This document shows, piece after piece, positions 6,116 to 11,735 of a stretch of DNA of 13,246 bases. The notes beneath the pieces are model-generated. The model was not told the origin of the DNA, searched no databases, and worked only from the letters and a program-made list of their open reading frames with translations. This stretch comes from Caldora sp. SIO3E6 (GTDB taxonomy: Bacteria > Cyanobacteriota > Cyanobacteriia > Cyanobacteriales > Coleofasciculaceae): positions 1 through 13,246 of the forward strand of contig JAAHHL010000091.1 of the NCBI GenBank assembly GCA_010672185.1, read 5' to 3'. Each line of letters starts with the position of its first letter. The first letter of the stretch is position 1. Position numbers and translations under genes: made by a program.

Positions 6116-6181
6116 GGGCGTAGCATTGGCGCTGGCATATTGCCTATAAAATCAAAGTTATGTTCCGCCAATGCTACGCCC
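6116..6181. repeat. 16-bp perfect inverted repeat (long hairpin) between aat and tRNA-Arg
   Basis: GGGCGTAGCATTGGCG (6116-6131) is the exact reverse complement of 6166-6181, with a 34-nt loop. The GTAGGGGCGTAGCATTG motif is a common dispersed cyanobacterial repeat. It lies 32 nt after the aat stop and could end the aat message, although no T-run follows. Confidence 0.7.
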
Positions 6182-6196
6182 TTCCGGGATTTATGC

Positions 6197-6233
6197 TATA
6201 CTATTTATAATAATAGACTGCTGTTCAAGCAGT
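6197..6233 (+). promoter_or_regulatory. -10-like boxes and leader hairpin before tRNA-Arg
   Basis: TATACT (6197-6202) and TATAAT (6206-6211) precede the tRNA by about 32-41 nt, and no good -35 is visible. A small hairpin ACTGCT-GTTCA-AGCAGT (6217-6233) would be in the 5' leader removed by RNase P. Confidence 0.4.
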
Positions 6234-6242
6234 TAGATGAAA

Positions 6243-6315
6243 GGGCGCGTAGCTCAGTGGATAGAGCATCAGATTCCGGTTCTGAGGGTCGGGGGTTCAA
6301 ATCCCTCCGCGCTCG
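6243..6315 (+). tRNA. trnR-CCG: tRNA-Arg (anticodon CCG)
   Basis: A full 73-nt cloverleaf can be folded: acceptor GGGCGCG/CGCGCTC with one G-T pair, D arm GCTC/GAGC, anticodon arm TCAGA-TTCCGGT-TCTGA with CCG at 6276-6278, a 5-nt variable loop, and T arm GGGGG-TTCAAAT-CCCTC. The discriminator is G and CCA is not encoded, so it must be added after transcription. It reads CGG arginine codons. It is convergent with the response regulator gene, whose stop lies 21 nt beyond the tRNA 3' end. tRNA genes are common integration sites, but no duplicated 3' end was seen here. Confidence 0.97.
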
Positions 6316-6335
6316 TTGAGAAAGAAAAAAGAAGG

Positions 6336-6794
6336 TTAGCTTAAAAAGGCGTTGAACAGATTGAGGGTTCGTAAACGCTGCGTTGATACTAAGGCATCAT
6401 ATTGTAGCTTTATACGTAACATGGAGCGGACACGAGCACGAAGCTCAATACTGTTAATTGGTTTTGAGACAAAATCATCGGCTCCTGCATCTAAGGAACG
6501 AGCTAAATCTTCCTTGGAACTCAAAGCAGTAACCATGATAATGGGAATATGAGACCAACGCTGGTTGGACTTAATCCTCTGGCAGGTTTCTCTGCCATCC
6601 ATCTGTGGCATCATCAAATCTAGTAAGATGACATCTGGTTGGATTTCGTCTATCTGACTCAAGGCTTCTTGGCCACTAGCTAAGTAGGTTAAGTTATAAT
6701 TCTCGCGATAGAGTAGTCCCTCAATTACCTCAAAAATGCTTTCCTCGTCGTCTATTACTAGTACAGAATGCTTTTTCTGCTCTATATCAGTCAT
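6336..6794 (-). CDS. receiver-domain (CheY-like) response regulator
   Basis: This 152-residue protein is a single REC domain (about residues 9-126) with a short tail. The phosphorylation machinery is complete: acidic pair D15-D16 (VLVIDDEE), phospho-acceptor D59 in VILLDLMMPQMDG, T89 in MVTAL, and K111 in FVSKPIN. It should act in a phosphorelay, receiving phosphate from an unlinked histidine kinase. No DNA-binding or enzymatic output domain is present. The tail LRIKLQYDALVSTQRLR resembles the linker that in larger cyanobacterial proteins leads from a receiver into a histidine kinase or other output module, and it stops soon after, beside tRNA-Arg. That could mean a natural stand-alone receiver or a truncated hybrid protein. 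The start at 6794 fits the domain; no clear ribosome site is seen. Confidence 0.92.
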   Translation of the reverse strand: MTDIEQKKHSVLVIDDEESIFEVIEGLLYRENYNLTYLASGQEALSQIDEIQPDVILLDLMMPQMDGRETCQRIKSNQRWSHIPIIMVTALSSKEDLARSLDAGADDFVSKPINSIELRARVRSMLRIKLQYDALVSTQRLRTLNLFNAFLS

Positions 6795-6875
6795 TGAGTT
6801 GTTCAGGTAAGAATGGCCTTTGTTCCATTTTTACCTACAATTGTGATTGGCTTCAACTTTTAAGAAACACTCGGG

Positions 6876-6945
6876 CTAATGGATAATGGATAATGGATAA
6901 TTGATAATTGATAATTGATAATTGATAATTGCTAATGGATAATTG
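6876..6945. repeat. heptanucleotide tandem repeat, ten units (ATAATKG type)
   Basis: Ten contiguous 7-bp units: CTAATGG, ATAATGG twice, ATAATTG five times, CTAATGG, ATAATTG. This is the STRR class of short tandem repeats described in heterocystous cyanobacteria. Neighbouring units differ at one or two positions, which suggests slippage plus drift. Confidence 0.9.
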
Positions 6946-7030
6946 CTCTTCAGAAACTAAAAAACACTGATTTAGGTCTAAAAACCTTGATATAATTAGT
7001 TTCTAGCGTTCTTTTTCAGCGATTGATCAA

Positions 7031-7051
7031 TTTTGAATTTTGAATTTTGAA
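7031..7051. repeat. heptanucleotide repeat TTTTGAA, three units
   Basis: Three exact copies of TTTTGAA run into TTCGCCGTTAGGCG. The combination of the GGCG hairpin and the AATTCAAA heptamers is a well-known cyanobacterial intergenic repeat. Confidence 0.75.
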
Positions 7052-7109
7052 TTCGCCGTTAGGCGCTTATTACTTCAAAATCCGAATCAATGGACTTATT
7101 CAGCAAACC

Positions 7110-7787
7110 CTACTTAACTCGCAGGTACAGGCAATGGCGAATGCTATTACTCAAGGGTGTTGTAAATTGTTCTATTGACTCAATCACACCACCTATCTGT
7201 TTCAATACTGGTAGAAGAGCATTTGTTTCCTCATCAGTCCAATGACCTCGATAAAGAATAGCCAAACCTCCAGTTTTTAGCAAGGGTAGGGCATATTCTG
7301 CACAAACCGATGTTTTGCCAACAGCACGAACTAAAGCAATATCATACTGCTGCCGGTGCTGTTGTTGTTGCGCGATCGCTTCGGCTCTACCAACTACTGT
7401 AGTAACATTCTTTATGCCCAACCTGGGTATTAAATCCGACAAAAAGTTGATTTTTTTGCGGGTGGAATCGAGTAAAGTAACCTGAGTGTGAGGAAATGCG
7501 ATCGCTACTGGTAGTCCGGGAAATCCTGCACCAGTACCAATGTCAATCACCTGCTGTGATGGTGTAGTCAGAGATGTCAATCTAGGTACTACTCCCCGTA
7601 GAGAATCCCACAAATGTTTTTCCCAGAACTCCTCAGGGGTAGTAATCCGAGTTAAATTTAACTGGCGATTGCCCTCCAAAATCTCTTCATACAGCTGCTG
7701 AAACTGAGCCTTACATGGCTCATCTGGTAACCAGTTTAGGGTTTGCTGCCAAACTGTATCCATCTCTGGCAGTTTGTTATTTGTCAT
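7110..7787 (-). CDS. rsmG: 16S rRNA (guanine527-N7)-methyltransferase RsmG
   Basis: This 225-residue class I SAM-dependent enzyme methylates N7 of G527 in the 530 loop of 16S rRNA; in other bacteria its loss gives low-level streptomycin resistance. The N-terminal NRQLNLTRITTPEEFWEKHLWDSL block is diagnostic of RsmG/GidB, motif I is VIDIGTGAGFPGLP (residues 80-93), and DSTRKKINFL and the catalytic-side RAVGKTSVCAEY follow. The length is normal. The start at 7787 gives the family-like N-terminus MTNNKLPEM, but the codons for NNK and the whole upstream region are part of a heptamer array, so there is no Shine-Dalgarno sequence. The ATG of M9 at 7763 is an alternative. The stop codon (7110-7112) lies at a dispersed GGGTTTGCTGAA motif. 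Confidence 0.96.
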   Translation of the reverse strand: MTNNKLPEMDTVWQQTLNWLPDEPCKAQFQQLYEEILEGNRQLNLTRITTPEEFWEKHLWDSLRGVVPRLTSLTTPSQQVIDIGTGAGFPGLPVAIAFPHTQVTLLDSTRKKINFLSDLIPRLGIKNVTTVVGRAEAIAQQQQHRQQYDIALVRAVGKTSVCAEYALPLLKTGGLAILYRGHWTDEETNALLPVLKQIGGVIESIEQFTTPLSNSIRHCLYLRVK

Positions 7788-7954
7788 TGGTCATTTGTTG
7801 TTTGTCATTGGTCATTGGTCATTTGTTGTTTGTTATTTGTTATTTGTCAATTACCCATTCTCAATTCTCAATTCCCCATTCTCCATTCTCAATTCCCCAT
7901 TCCCCATTCTCAATTCTCAATTCTCAATTCTCAATTCTCCATTCTCCATTCCTC
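7773..7954. repeat. two abutting heptanucleotide arrays filling the gap between rsmG and the methyltransferase gene
   Basis: 7773-7849 contains eleven units of the TTTGTCA/TTGGTCA/TTTGTTG type. 7850-7954 contains fifteen units of the ATTCTCA/ATTCCCC/ATTCTCC type. The phase is kept without a break at the junction. The array covers the entire intergenic space, includes the first codons of rsmG on one side, and overlaps the stop codon (7953-7955) of the methyltransferase gene on the other. Confidence 0.93.
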
Positions 7955-8597
7955 ACAGTCTCTGAGCAATTACAGCATAGAATGGATCGCTACCACCAAT
8001 ACCGAGCATTTGGAGAAAAGTGGGTACATCTGATTTATTGGCAATCACTTCTGGGGTGCTTAATCCGGGTACAGACTTCAAGTAACCTTTCACTAACTCC
8101 ACCCGACTGGCTTCCGTACCATCCCGCCATGCCGCGATCGCTTTTTGGAAAAACATCCGGTTAGAAAAGCTGATAATTACTATACCACCAGGTTTGAGAA
8201 TGCGGTGAATTTCGGAAAATATGGCTTCTGGGTATTGTAGATACTGAACAGAAACACAGTTAAGGACTGCATCAAAATCCTGATCCGGTAAGGGCAACTG
8301 GGGATTTTCGTTGAGGTTTTGGACAAAGTAGTGATGAAATCGAGGATTACGGGCTAGTTCCTCTTCATTCATACCATGCCCCTCGACGTGAGCAAATTCC
8401 CTCTCCTCTGGCAGGTGAGATACATAGCTGCTCATCATATCCAGGATACGGCTATGAGGCTTGAGGCGATTGCCATACAGTTGGGTTAACTGATCGATAA
8501 AACCTTCATCAACATGGGTAACGAACCTTGGCACTGAATAAAACTGCCTATCGTCGGTATCATCAAGTTTAGTACGTTGTTGTGGTCGCAGCAGCAT
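7953..8597 (-). CDS. class I SAM-dependent methyltransferase-like protein (Methyltransf_11 type)
   Basis: I place the start at the ATG at 8597 (MLLRPQQRTKL, 214 residues); a TTG at 8606 would add three residues. The post-motif-I part is clearly methyltransferase: FDAVLNCVSVQYLQYPEAIFSEIHRILKPGGIVIISFSNRMF is motifs II-III of the Methyltransf_11 family. Motif I, normally DxGxGxG, reads RILDMMSSYVSHLP, so the glycine loop that holds the SAM methionine is altered, although the leading Asp is kept. The substrate is unknown. HIP1 lies inside the gene at 8134. It precedes rsmG on the same strand, but the 165-bp heptamer array between them makes close coupling doubtful. It is divergent from the gene at 8699. 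The stop TGA (7953-7955) overlaps the final heptamer unit. Confidence 0.85.
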   Translation of the reverse strand: MLLRPQQRTKLDDTDDRQFYSVPRFVTHVDEGFIDQLTQLYGNRLKPHSRILDMMSSYVSHLPEEREFAHVEGHGMNEEELARNPRFHHYFVQNLNENPQLPLPDQDFDAVLNCVSVQYLQYPEAIFSEIHRILKPGGIVIISFSNRMFFQKAIAAWRDGTEASRVELVKGYLKSVPGLSTPEVIANKSDVPTFLQMLGIGGSDPFYAVIAQRL

Positions 8598-8651
8598 AGT
8601 TGTCAAAGGAAAATAGCTTTGCCTCTCAGCTTCTAAAAATTATAAGATGTT

Positions 8652-8682
8652 AGGTAATTGGATATTTTATATGAAATTACCT
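8652..8682. promoter_or_regulatory. 8-bp inverted repeat in a divergent promoter region
   Basis: AGGTAATT (8652-8659) and AATTACCT (8675-8682) are perfect reverse complements 15 bp apart. They lie between the divergent starts at 8597 and 8699, with the right arm 17 nt before the latter ATG. An operator for a dimeric regulator is possible; the AT-rich sequence makes chance a real alternative. Confidence 0.35.
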
Positions 8683-8698
8683 TAATTTTTGCCAGGGT

Positions 8699-8980
8699 AT
8701 GAACAAAGCAGATATTGAATTCTTCAAATCTTCACCAAACAGGGAGTATCAGAAACTAATGCTCTTTGCTCAGCTTGAGCAGCGAGGGGAGGAGTTGCGA
8801 GTAGAAATGCCGACGGTTAATGATGCAGAAGTTTTGATTACAGATTATCGGGTAATACTGATGCAAAAAATGTTAGGTCTTGGATGGGCAAAATTGATTC
8901 ATATTTGCTGCCCCGGTGAAACTACTTACCGCATCCCTATCCATTGTTTATTGACATTGATTATAGAAGATTTTCGCTAA
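8699..8980 (+). CDS. small soluble protein of unknown function
   Basis: I do not recognise this 93-residue protein. The first half is polar and helical (NKADIEFFKSSPNREYQKLMLFAQLEQRGEELRVEM). The second half alternates hydrophobic strands and loops (DAEVLITDYRVILMQKMLGLGWAKLIHICC, YRIPIHCLLTLIIEDF). It contains three cysteines (CC and one near the C-terminus) but no zinc pattern. There is no signal peptide or clear transmembrane helix. The start at 8699 follows CCAGGG closely, a poor ribosome site. Normal codon character, a defined divergent promoter region and lack of overlap with a better frame support a real gene. It stands alone: the next gene on the strand begins 465 bp later, after a repeat element. 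Confidence 0.6.
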   Translation: MNKADIEFFKSSPNREYQKLMLFAQLEQRGEELRVEMPTVNDAEVLITDYRVILMQKMLGLGWAKLIHICCPGETTYRIPIHCLLTLIIEDFR

Positions 8981-9444
8981 TCATAACATATTAAATCTGG
9001 GTTATATAGCTTAAACTAATGTATTAATTTTGGTAAGAAACCTCTGTTGAGATAAACTTTCTTACCAATTAGGAACTTGTAGGGGGAGTTGAGATAAAAT
9101 ATCTACACCAACTTCCACAAAAACTTGAGCGTTCACTTTACCCCTAGTGGCGTGACACAGCTAAAATGGTGATTTAGAGACAAGGGGGACAAGGGAGATA
9201 GGGGAAAATCTTGATTTATAGGCATTATAACCAATATGATAAGTTTTCCTTGTATCTTACTTATTACTTATTACTTATTACTTATTACTTCAAAACCCGT
9301 TTCTCTCGCCACATTTTTAAGTGTGTCGCGCCACTACACTATTCGCTAAGTTCGGATTTCAATAACCGGTGGTACTGCTTGATATTTCGCTAGTATATAC
9401 CTAGTTAACAAGTAAATGTTTGGTAAGGTCATTAGAAAAGTCTC
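8981..9444. other. gap with a hairpin, a short direct repeat and mobile element copy 2
   Basis: GGTAAGAAA (9032-9040) and TTTCTTACC (9058-9066) form a 9-bp stem 51 nt after the 8980 stop, with no T-run. The 11-mer GTTGAGATAAA occurs at 9046-9056 and 9088-9098. 9145-9335 is the repeat element described separately. The remaining 110 bases before the 9445 gene should include its promoter, but no clear boxes are visible. Confidence 0.55.
9145..9335 (+). mobile_element. miniature inverted-repeat element, copy 2 (type B interior)
   Basis: The left end TAGTGGCGTGACACAGCTAA (9145-9164) and the right end 9312-9335 (reverse complement begins TAGTGGCGCGACACA) bound 191 bp, both tips reading TA. The interior contains a heptamer run (ACTTATT four times, 9259-9286) and a stretch CCAATATGATAAG. 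The right-hand 95 bp recur, inverted and almost unchanged, in copy 4 (11733-11935). It has no coding capacity; the frame running through it is not credible. Confidence 0.82.
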
Positions 9445-10179
9445 ATGAGCAATACCAGTAACTTTCGTCAAGCAATGGCTGAGGCTAGAGGTCAAAGCCT
9501 GATTGGCCCTAACGTCATTGCAAATGCTCTCCCCTTTGTTGGTGGCGGACTAGTCCTAACCGCTGTCGGTACTTACGGTGGTTTGGGAGTCCTGAGCACT
9601 CGTCCAGATATCTTTATGACAACCTTCTGGGTTGCCCTGATTGCTGAGTTAGCTCTTTTCTTCGTTGCCCGTGGCATTGCTGAAAAGGGAAACAACAGCG
9701 TCGCGCTGCCTTTGTTGGCAACCTATAGTTTGCTATCCGGTTACACCCTCAGCGGCATTATTTATGTTGCTCTGAGTACCCAGGGCGTTGGTATGCAAGG
9801 CATTGGCATTGCTGCCCTTGGTTGTGGCATAACCTTTGTTGCCGCCCGTCAAATTGGCTCCAATCTCTCGGATAAGGATGGCATGGCCTTAACCAAGACC
9901 ATCTACTTGGGTTTGATAGCCTTGGTAGTAGTCATAGTTGGTCAATTGCTATTATCCTTTTTTGGCGTCTACACACCAACTTGGCTAGATATCGCCATCT
10001 CCGGTATTGGTGTCTTTTTGTTTGCTGGAGCGGCGGTAGTCGATTTCTACATCCTGCCACGAACCTACAAGGATGAGCAGTATCTGCCTGCTGCCCTGTC
10101 GATGTACCTAACTTACATCAACCTGTTTATCTTTATTTTACGGTTGCTGATTCTTCTGAGTGGTGGCGGCAGAGACTAG
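9445..10179 (+). CDS. BAX inhibitor-1/YccA (UPF0005) family membrane protein
   Basis: This 244-residue integral membrane protein shows seven hydrophobic segments (roughly 28-48, 57-76, 87-108, 116-134, 149-170, 178-199 and 217-238) after a soluble N-terminus of about 20 residues, the layout of the TMBIM/BI-1 family. The final helix ALSMYLTYINLFIFILRLLILL with a short GGGRD end matches the conserved last helix, whose usual form contains YLDFINLF. Here the Asp is Thr, as in the YccA branch, where the position is Ser. In B. subtilis YetJ this Asp belongs to a pH-sensing aspartate pair for calcium leak, so that mechanism may be absent. E. coli YccA is a substrate and modulator of the FtsH protease, which is an alternative role. 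Transcribed alone; a repeat-type terminator lies at 10409. Confidence 0.88.
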   Translation: MSNTSNFRQAMAEARGQSLIGPNVIANALPFVGGGLVLTAVGTYGGLGVLSTRPDIFMTTFWVALIAELALFFVARGIAEKGNNSVALPLLATYSLLSGYTLSGIIYVALSTQGVGMQGIGIAALGCGITFVAARQIGSNLSDKDGMALTKTIYLGLIALVVVIVGQLLLSFFGVYTPTWLDIAISGIGVFLFAGAAVVDFYILPRTYKDEQYLPAALSMYLTYINLFIFILRLLILLSGGGRD

Positions 10180-10209
10180 GTGTTAGGTGGTAGGGGCACA
10201 GTTCAAAAC

Positions 10210-10366
10210 TACTGGACTGACACATCTAAAAATGTAGGTTGGGTGGAACGTTTGCGTAGCGTCTCCGAAGGAGAAGTGAAACCCAACAAAGCATTACTGG
10301 CGTTGGGTTACGCTATCGCTACACCCAACCTACTCATTCCCTCATTTTAGCTGTGTCATGCCACTA
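10210..10366 (+). mobile_element. miniature inverted-repeat element, copy 3 (type A interior)
   Basis: The left end begins TACTGGACTGACACATCTAA (10210). The right end is 10343-10366, whose reverse complement begins TAGTGGCATGACACAGCTAA. At 157 bp it is the best preserved type A copy. The interior begins with TAGGTTGGGTGG and ends with CACCCAACCTAC, with nested CCCAACA/GCGTTGGG arms, so the RNA or single strand would fold into a branched structure. The interior is nearly that of copy 1 (2045) and, inverted, of 11940-12040. Confidence 0.85.
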
Positions 10367-10408
10367 CTAGACCGACAAACCTTAAACGGTAGTTTAGATT
10401 TTCGTAGT

Positions 10409-10430
10409 GCGAGCATCTTGCTCGCTTTTT
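10409..10430 (+). terminator. GCGAGC hairpin with T-run
   Basis: GCGAGC-ATCTT-GCTCGC followed by TTTTT has all the parts of an intrinsic terminator and lies downstream of the BI-1-like gene. The same sequence, with GTAGT in front, recurs at 12041-12067, so it is a dispersed repeat that may have been recruited as a terminator. Confidence 0.55.
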
Positions 10431-10502
10431 ATATCCCTCTAGAACACCGATTCAATAATAAAATTTGACAAATTGAGAAACGAAAAATCAATACTTTCAG
10501 CT

Positions 10503-10542
10503 CTCCTCTGCTCCCCTGCTCCCCTGCTCCCCTGCTCCCCTG
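10503..10542. repeat. octanucleotide tandem repeat CTCCCCTG
   Basis: Five contiguous 8-bp units: CTCCTCTG, then CTCCCCTG four times. The unit length differs from the 7-bp arrays elsewhere in the window. One strand is pyrimidine-rich. Confidence 0.88.
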
Positions 10543-10630
10543 AGCCGTGCTCCTACTTTTTCAAGAGGGAAAACTTTCGTTACAATAATAAATGGCAACC
10601 CTAAAGCGGTAGCGAAAAAGAGGAATATTG

Positions 10631-11735
10631 ATGGAAGTACTAGATATTAAACGGGAAGTCGAAACTTTGTCGGAACGCCTGGGGAAAACCCAGGACTATC
10701 TTTGACGTTGCAGCTGTAAATGCCAAAATTCAGGACTTGGAACAGCAGGCTGCTCAACCGGATTTTTGGGATGAGCAAAATACTGCTCAGCAAATTCTTC
10801 AAGAACTCAATGAGCTTAAATCTAACCTGGAACAGTATCAGCAGTGGCAAGTCAGTCTCGAAGATGCCAAAGCTGTAATTGAGTTGCTGGAGTTAGAAAC
10901 TGATGAAGGACTTCTAGCAGAAGCCGAAACTAATCTTACTCAGCTCAACCAGGAACTTGACCGGTGGGAGTTGGAGCAGCTGCTATCTGGTAGTTATGAT
11001 GCCAAAGGGGCAGTACTCACTATTAATGCTGGTGCCGGTGGTACTGATGCCCAAGATTGGGCTGAAATGTTACTGCGTATGTACAACCGTTGGGGAGAAA
11101 AGCGCGGCTATAAGGTTCATTTGGCTGAAATTTCCGAAGGAGACGAAGCGGGTATTAAGTCTGCTACTTTGGAAATTAATGGACTTCGTGCCTATGGTTA
11201 CCTCAAAGCAGAGAAGGGAACCCATCGCTTAGTGAGGATTTCTCCCTTCAATGCCAACGGCAAGCGACAGACTAGCTTTGCTGGGGTAGAAGTGATGCCG
11301 CTGATTGATAATTCAGTTGAGCTGGATATCCCAGAGACAGACTTAGAAGTCACTACCTCCCGTGCTGGTGGTAAGGGAGGACAAAATGTCAACAAAGTGG
11401 AAACTGCTGTACGGATTGTCCATCTTCCTACTGGCATTGCTGTACGCTGTACCCAAGAGCGATCGCAACTGCAAAATAAAGAAAAAGCCCTAGCTTTGCT
11501 CAAGGCAAAGTTACTAGTGGTTGCGGAGGAACAAAAAGCCCAAGAAATTGCCGAAATTCGAGGCGATATGGTAGAAGCGGCTTGGGGTAACCAAATCCGT
11601 AACTATGTTTTCCATCCCTACCAAATGGTGAAAGACTTGCGCACTAATGTTGAGACAACGGCAGTTAGTGATGTCCTTGACGGTGAAATTGAACACTTTA
11701 TTGAAGCTTACCTTCGTCAGGAAAGTAAGTCCTAG
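10631..11735 (+). CDS. prfB: peptide chain release factor 2, with programmed +1 frameshift
   Basis: The gene begins at ATG 10631, 6 nt after AGAGGA. It reads 24 codons to CTT (10700-10702), meets in-frame TGA (10703-10705), and continues after a +1 shift at GAC (10704-10706) to TAG at 11733-11735. The 367-residue product compares with 365 in E. coli. RF2 recognises UGA and UAA and releases the peptide. The codon-recognition motif SPF is at 204-206 and the catalytic GGQ at 249-251 (SRAGGKGGQNVNK), both within one residue of their E. coli positions. The shift site with an upstream AGGA is the classical autoregulatory device: scarce RF2 slows reading of UGA and favours the shift. The first ATG in the second frame (10737) is not the start. 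The stop codon is also the first three bases of a mobile element. Confidence 0.97.
10678..10706 (+). promoter_or_regulatory. prfB programmed +1 frameshift site with upstream hairpin and SD-like AGGA
   Basis: The slip sequence CTT-TGA-C is at 10700-10706. The internal Shine-Dalgarno-like AGGA (10692-10695) precedes CTT by 4 nt, a little further than in E. coli. Unlike the textbook site, CCTGGG (10678-10683) and CCCAGG (10689-10694) form a perfect 6-bp stem with a GAAAA loop. Its 3' arm contains the AGG of the SD-like element, so folding and anti-SD pairing exclude each other. Confidence 0.85.

Larger units (their letters stand above)
6795..7109. other. repeat-filled gap between rsmG and the response regulator
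   Basis: No gene is seen in these 315 bases. They hold a ten-unit heptamer array (6876-6945), a second short heptamer run (7031-7051) followed by the hairpin-like GCCGTTAGGC, and a repeat end CAGCAAACCCTA that reaches the rsmG stop. The promoter of the response regulator must lie near its right side (about 6800-6870), but I see no clear boxes. Confidence 0.6.
10180..10630. other. gap between the BI-1-like gene and prfB, filled mostly with repeats
   Basis: It contains element copy 3 (10210-10366), a terminator-like GCGAGC hairpin (10409-10430), an octamer array (10503-10542) and then about 70 bases before prfB that should carry its promoter. TACAATAATAAAT around 10580 is a plausible -10 region. 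No gene is seen. Confidence 0.55.

Noticed and set aside
6243..6315. Integrated element at tRNA-Arg
   Set aside because: No integrase and no second copy of the tRNA 3' end were found in the window.
7773..7954. CRISPR array
   Set aside because: Units are 7 bp, contiguous and without unique spacers, and no cas gene is present.
7715..8164. Plus-strand frames with repeated Ser-Gln-Phe-Pro-Ile-Leu patterns
   Set aside because: Translations of the heptamer array in three frames; period 7 yields a 7-residue protein repeat by necessity. They overlap rsmG and the methyltransferase gene.
9211..9393. 60-residue plus-strand frame across the ACTTATT repeats
   Set aside because: It lies mostly within mobile element copy 2, with Tyr/Leu-rich translation of heptamers; no start signal.
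10703..10705. In-frame TGA in prfB as a sequencing error or pseudogene
   Set aside because: The TGA sits in the conserved programmed frameshift context with an SD-like AGGA, at the expected codon (25).
10737..11735. prfB starting at the ATG at 10737 as a 332-residue protein
   Set aside because: That start lacks the N-terminal part of domain 1. The upstream frame from 10631 with a good ribosome site joins it by the classical CTT-TGA-C frameshift and gives 367 residues, the normal RF2 length.
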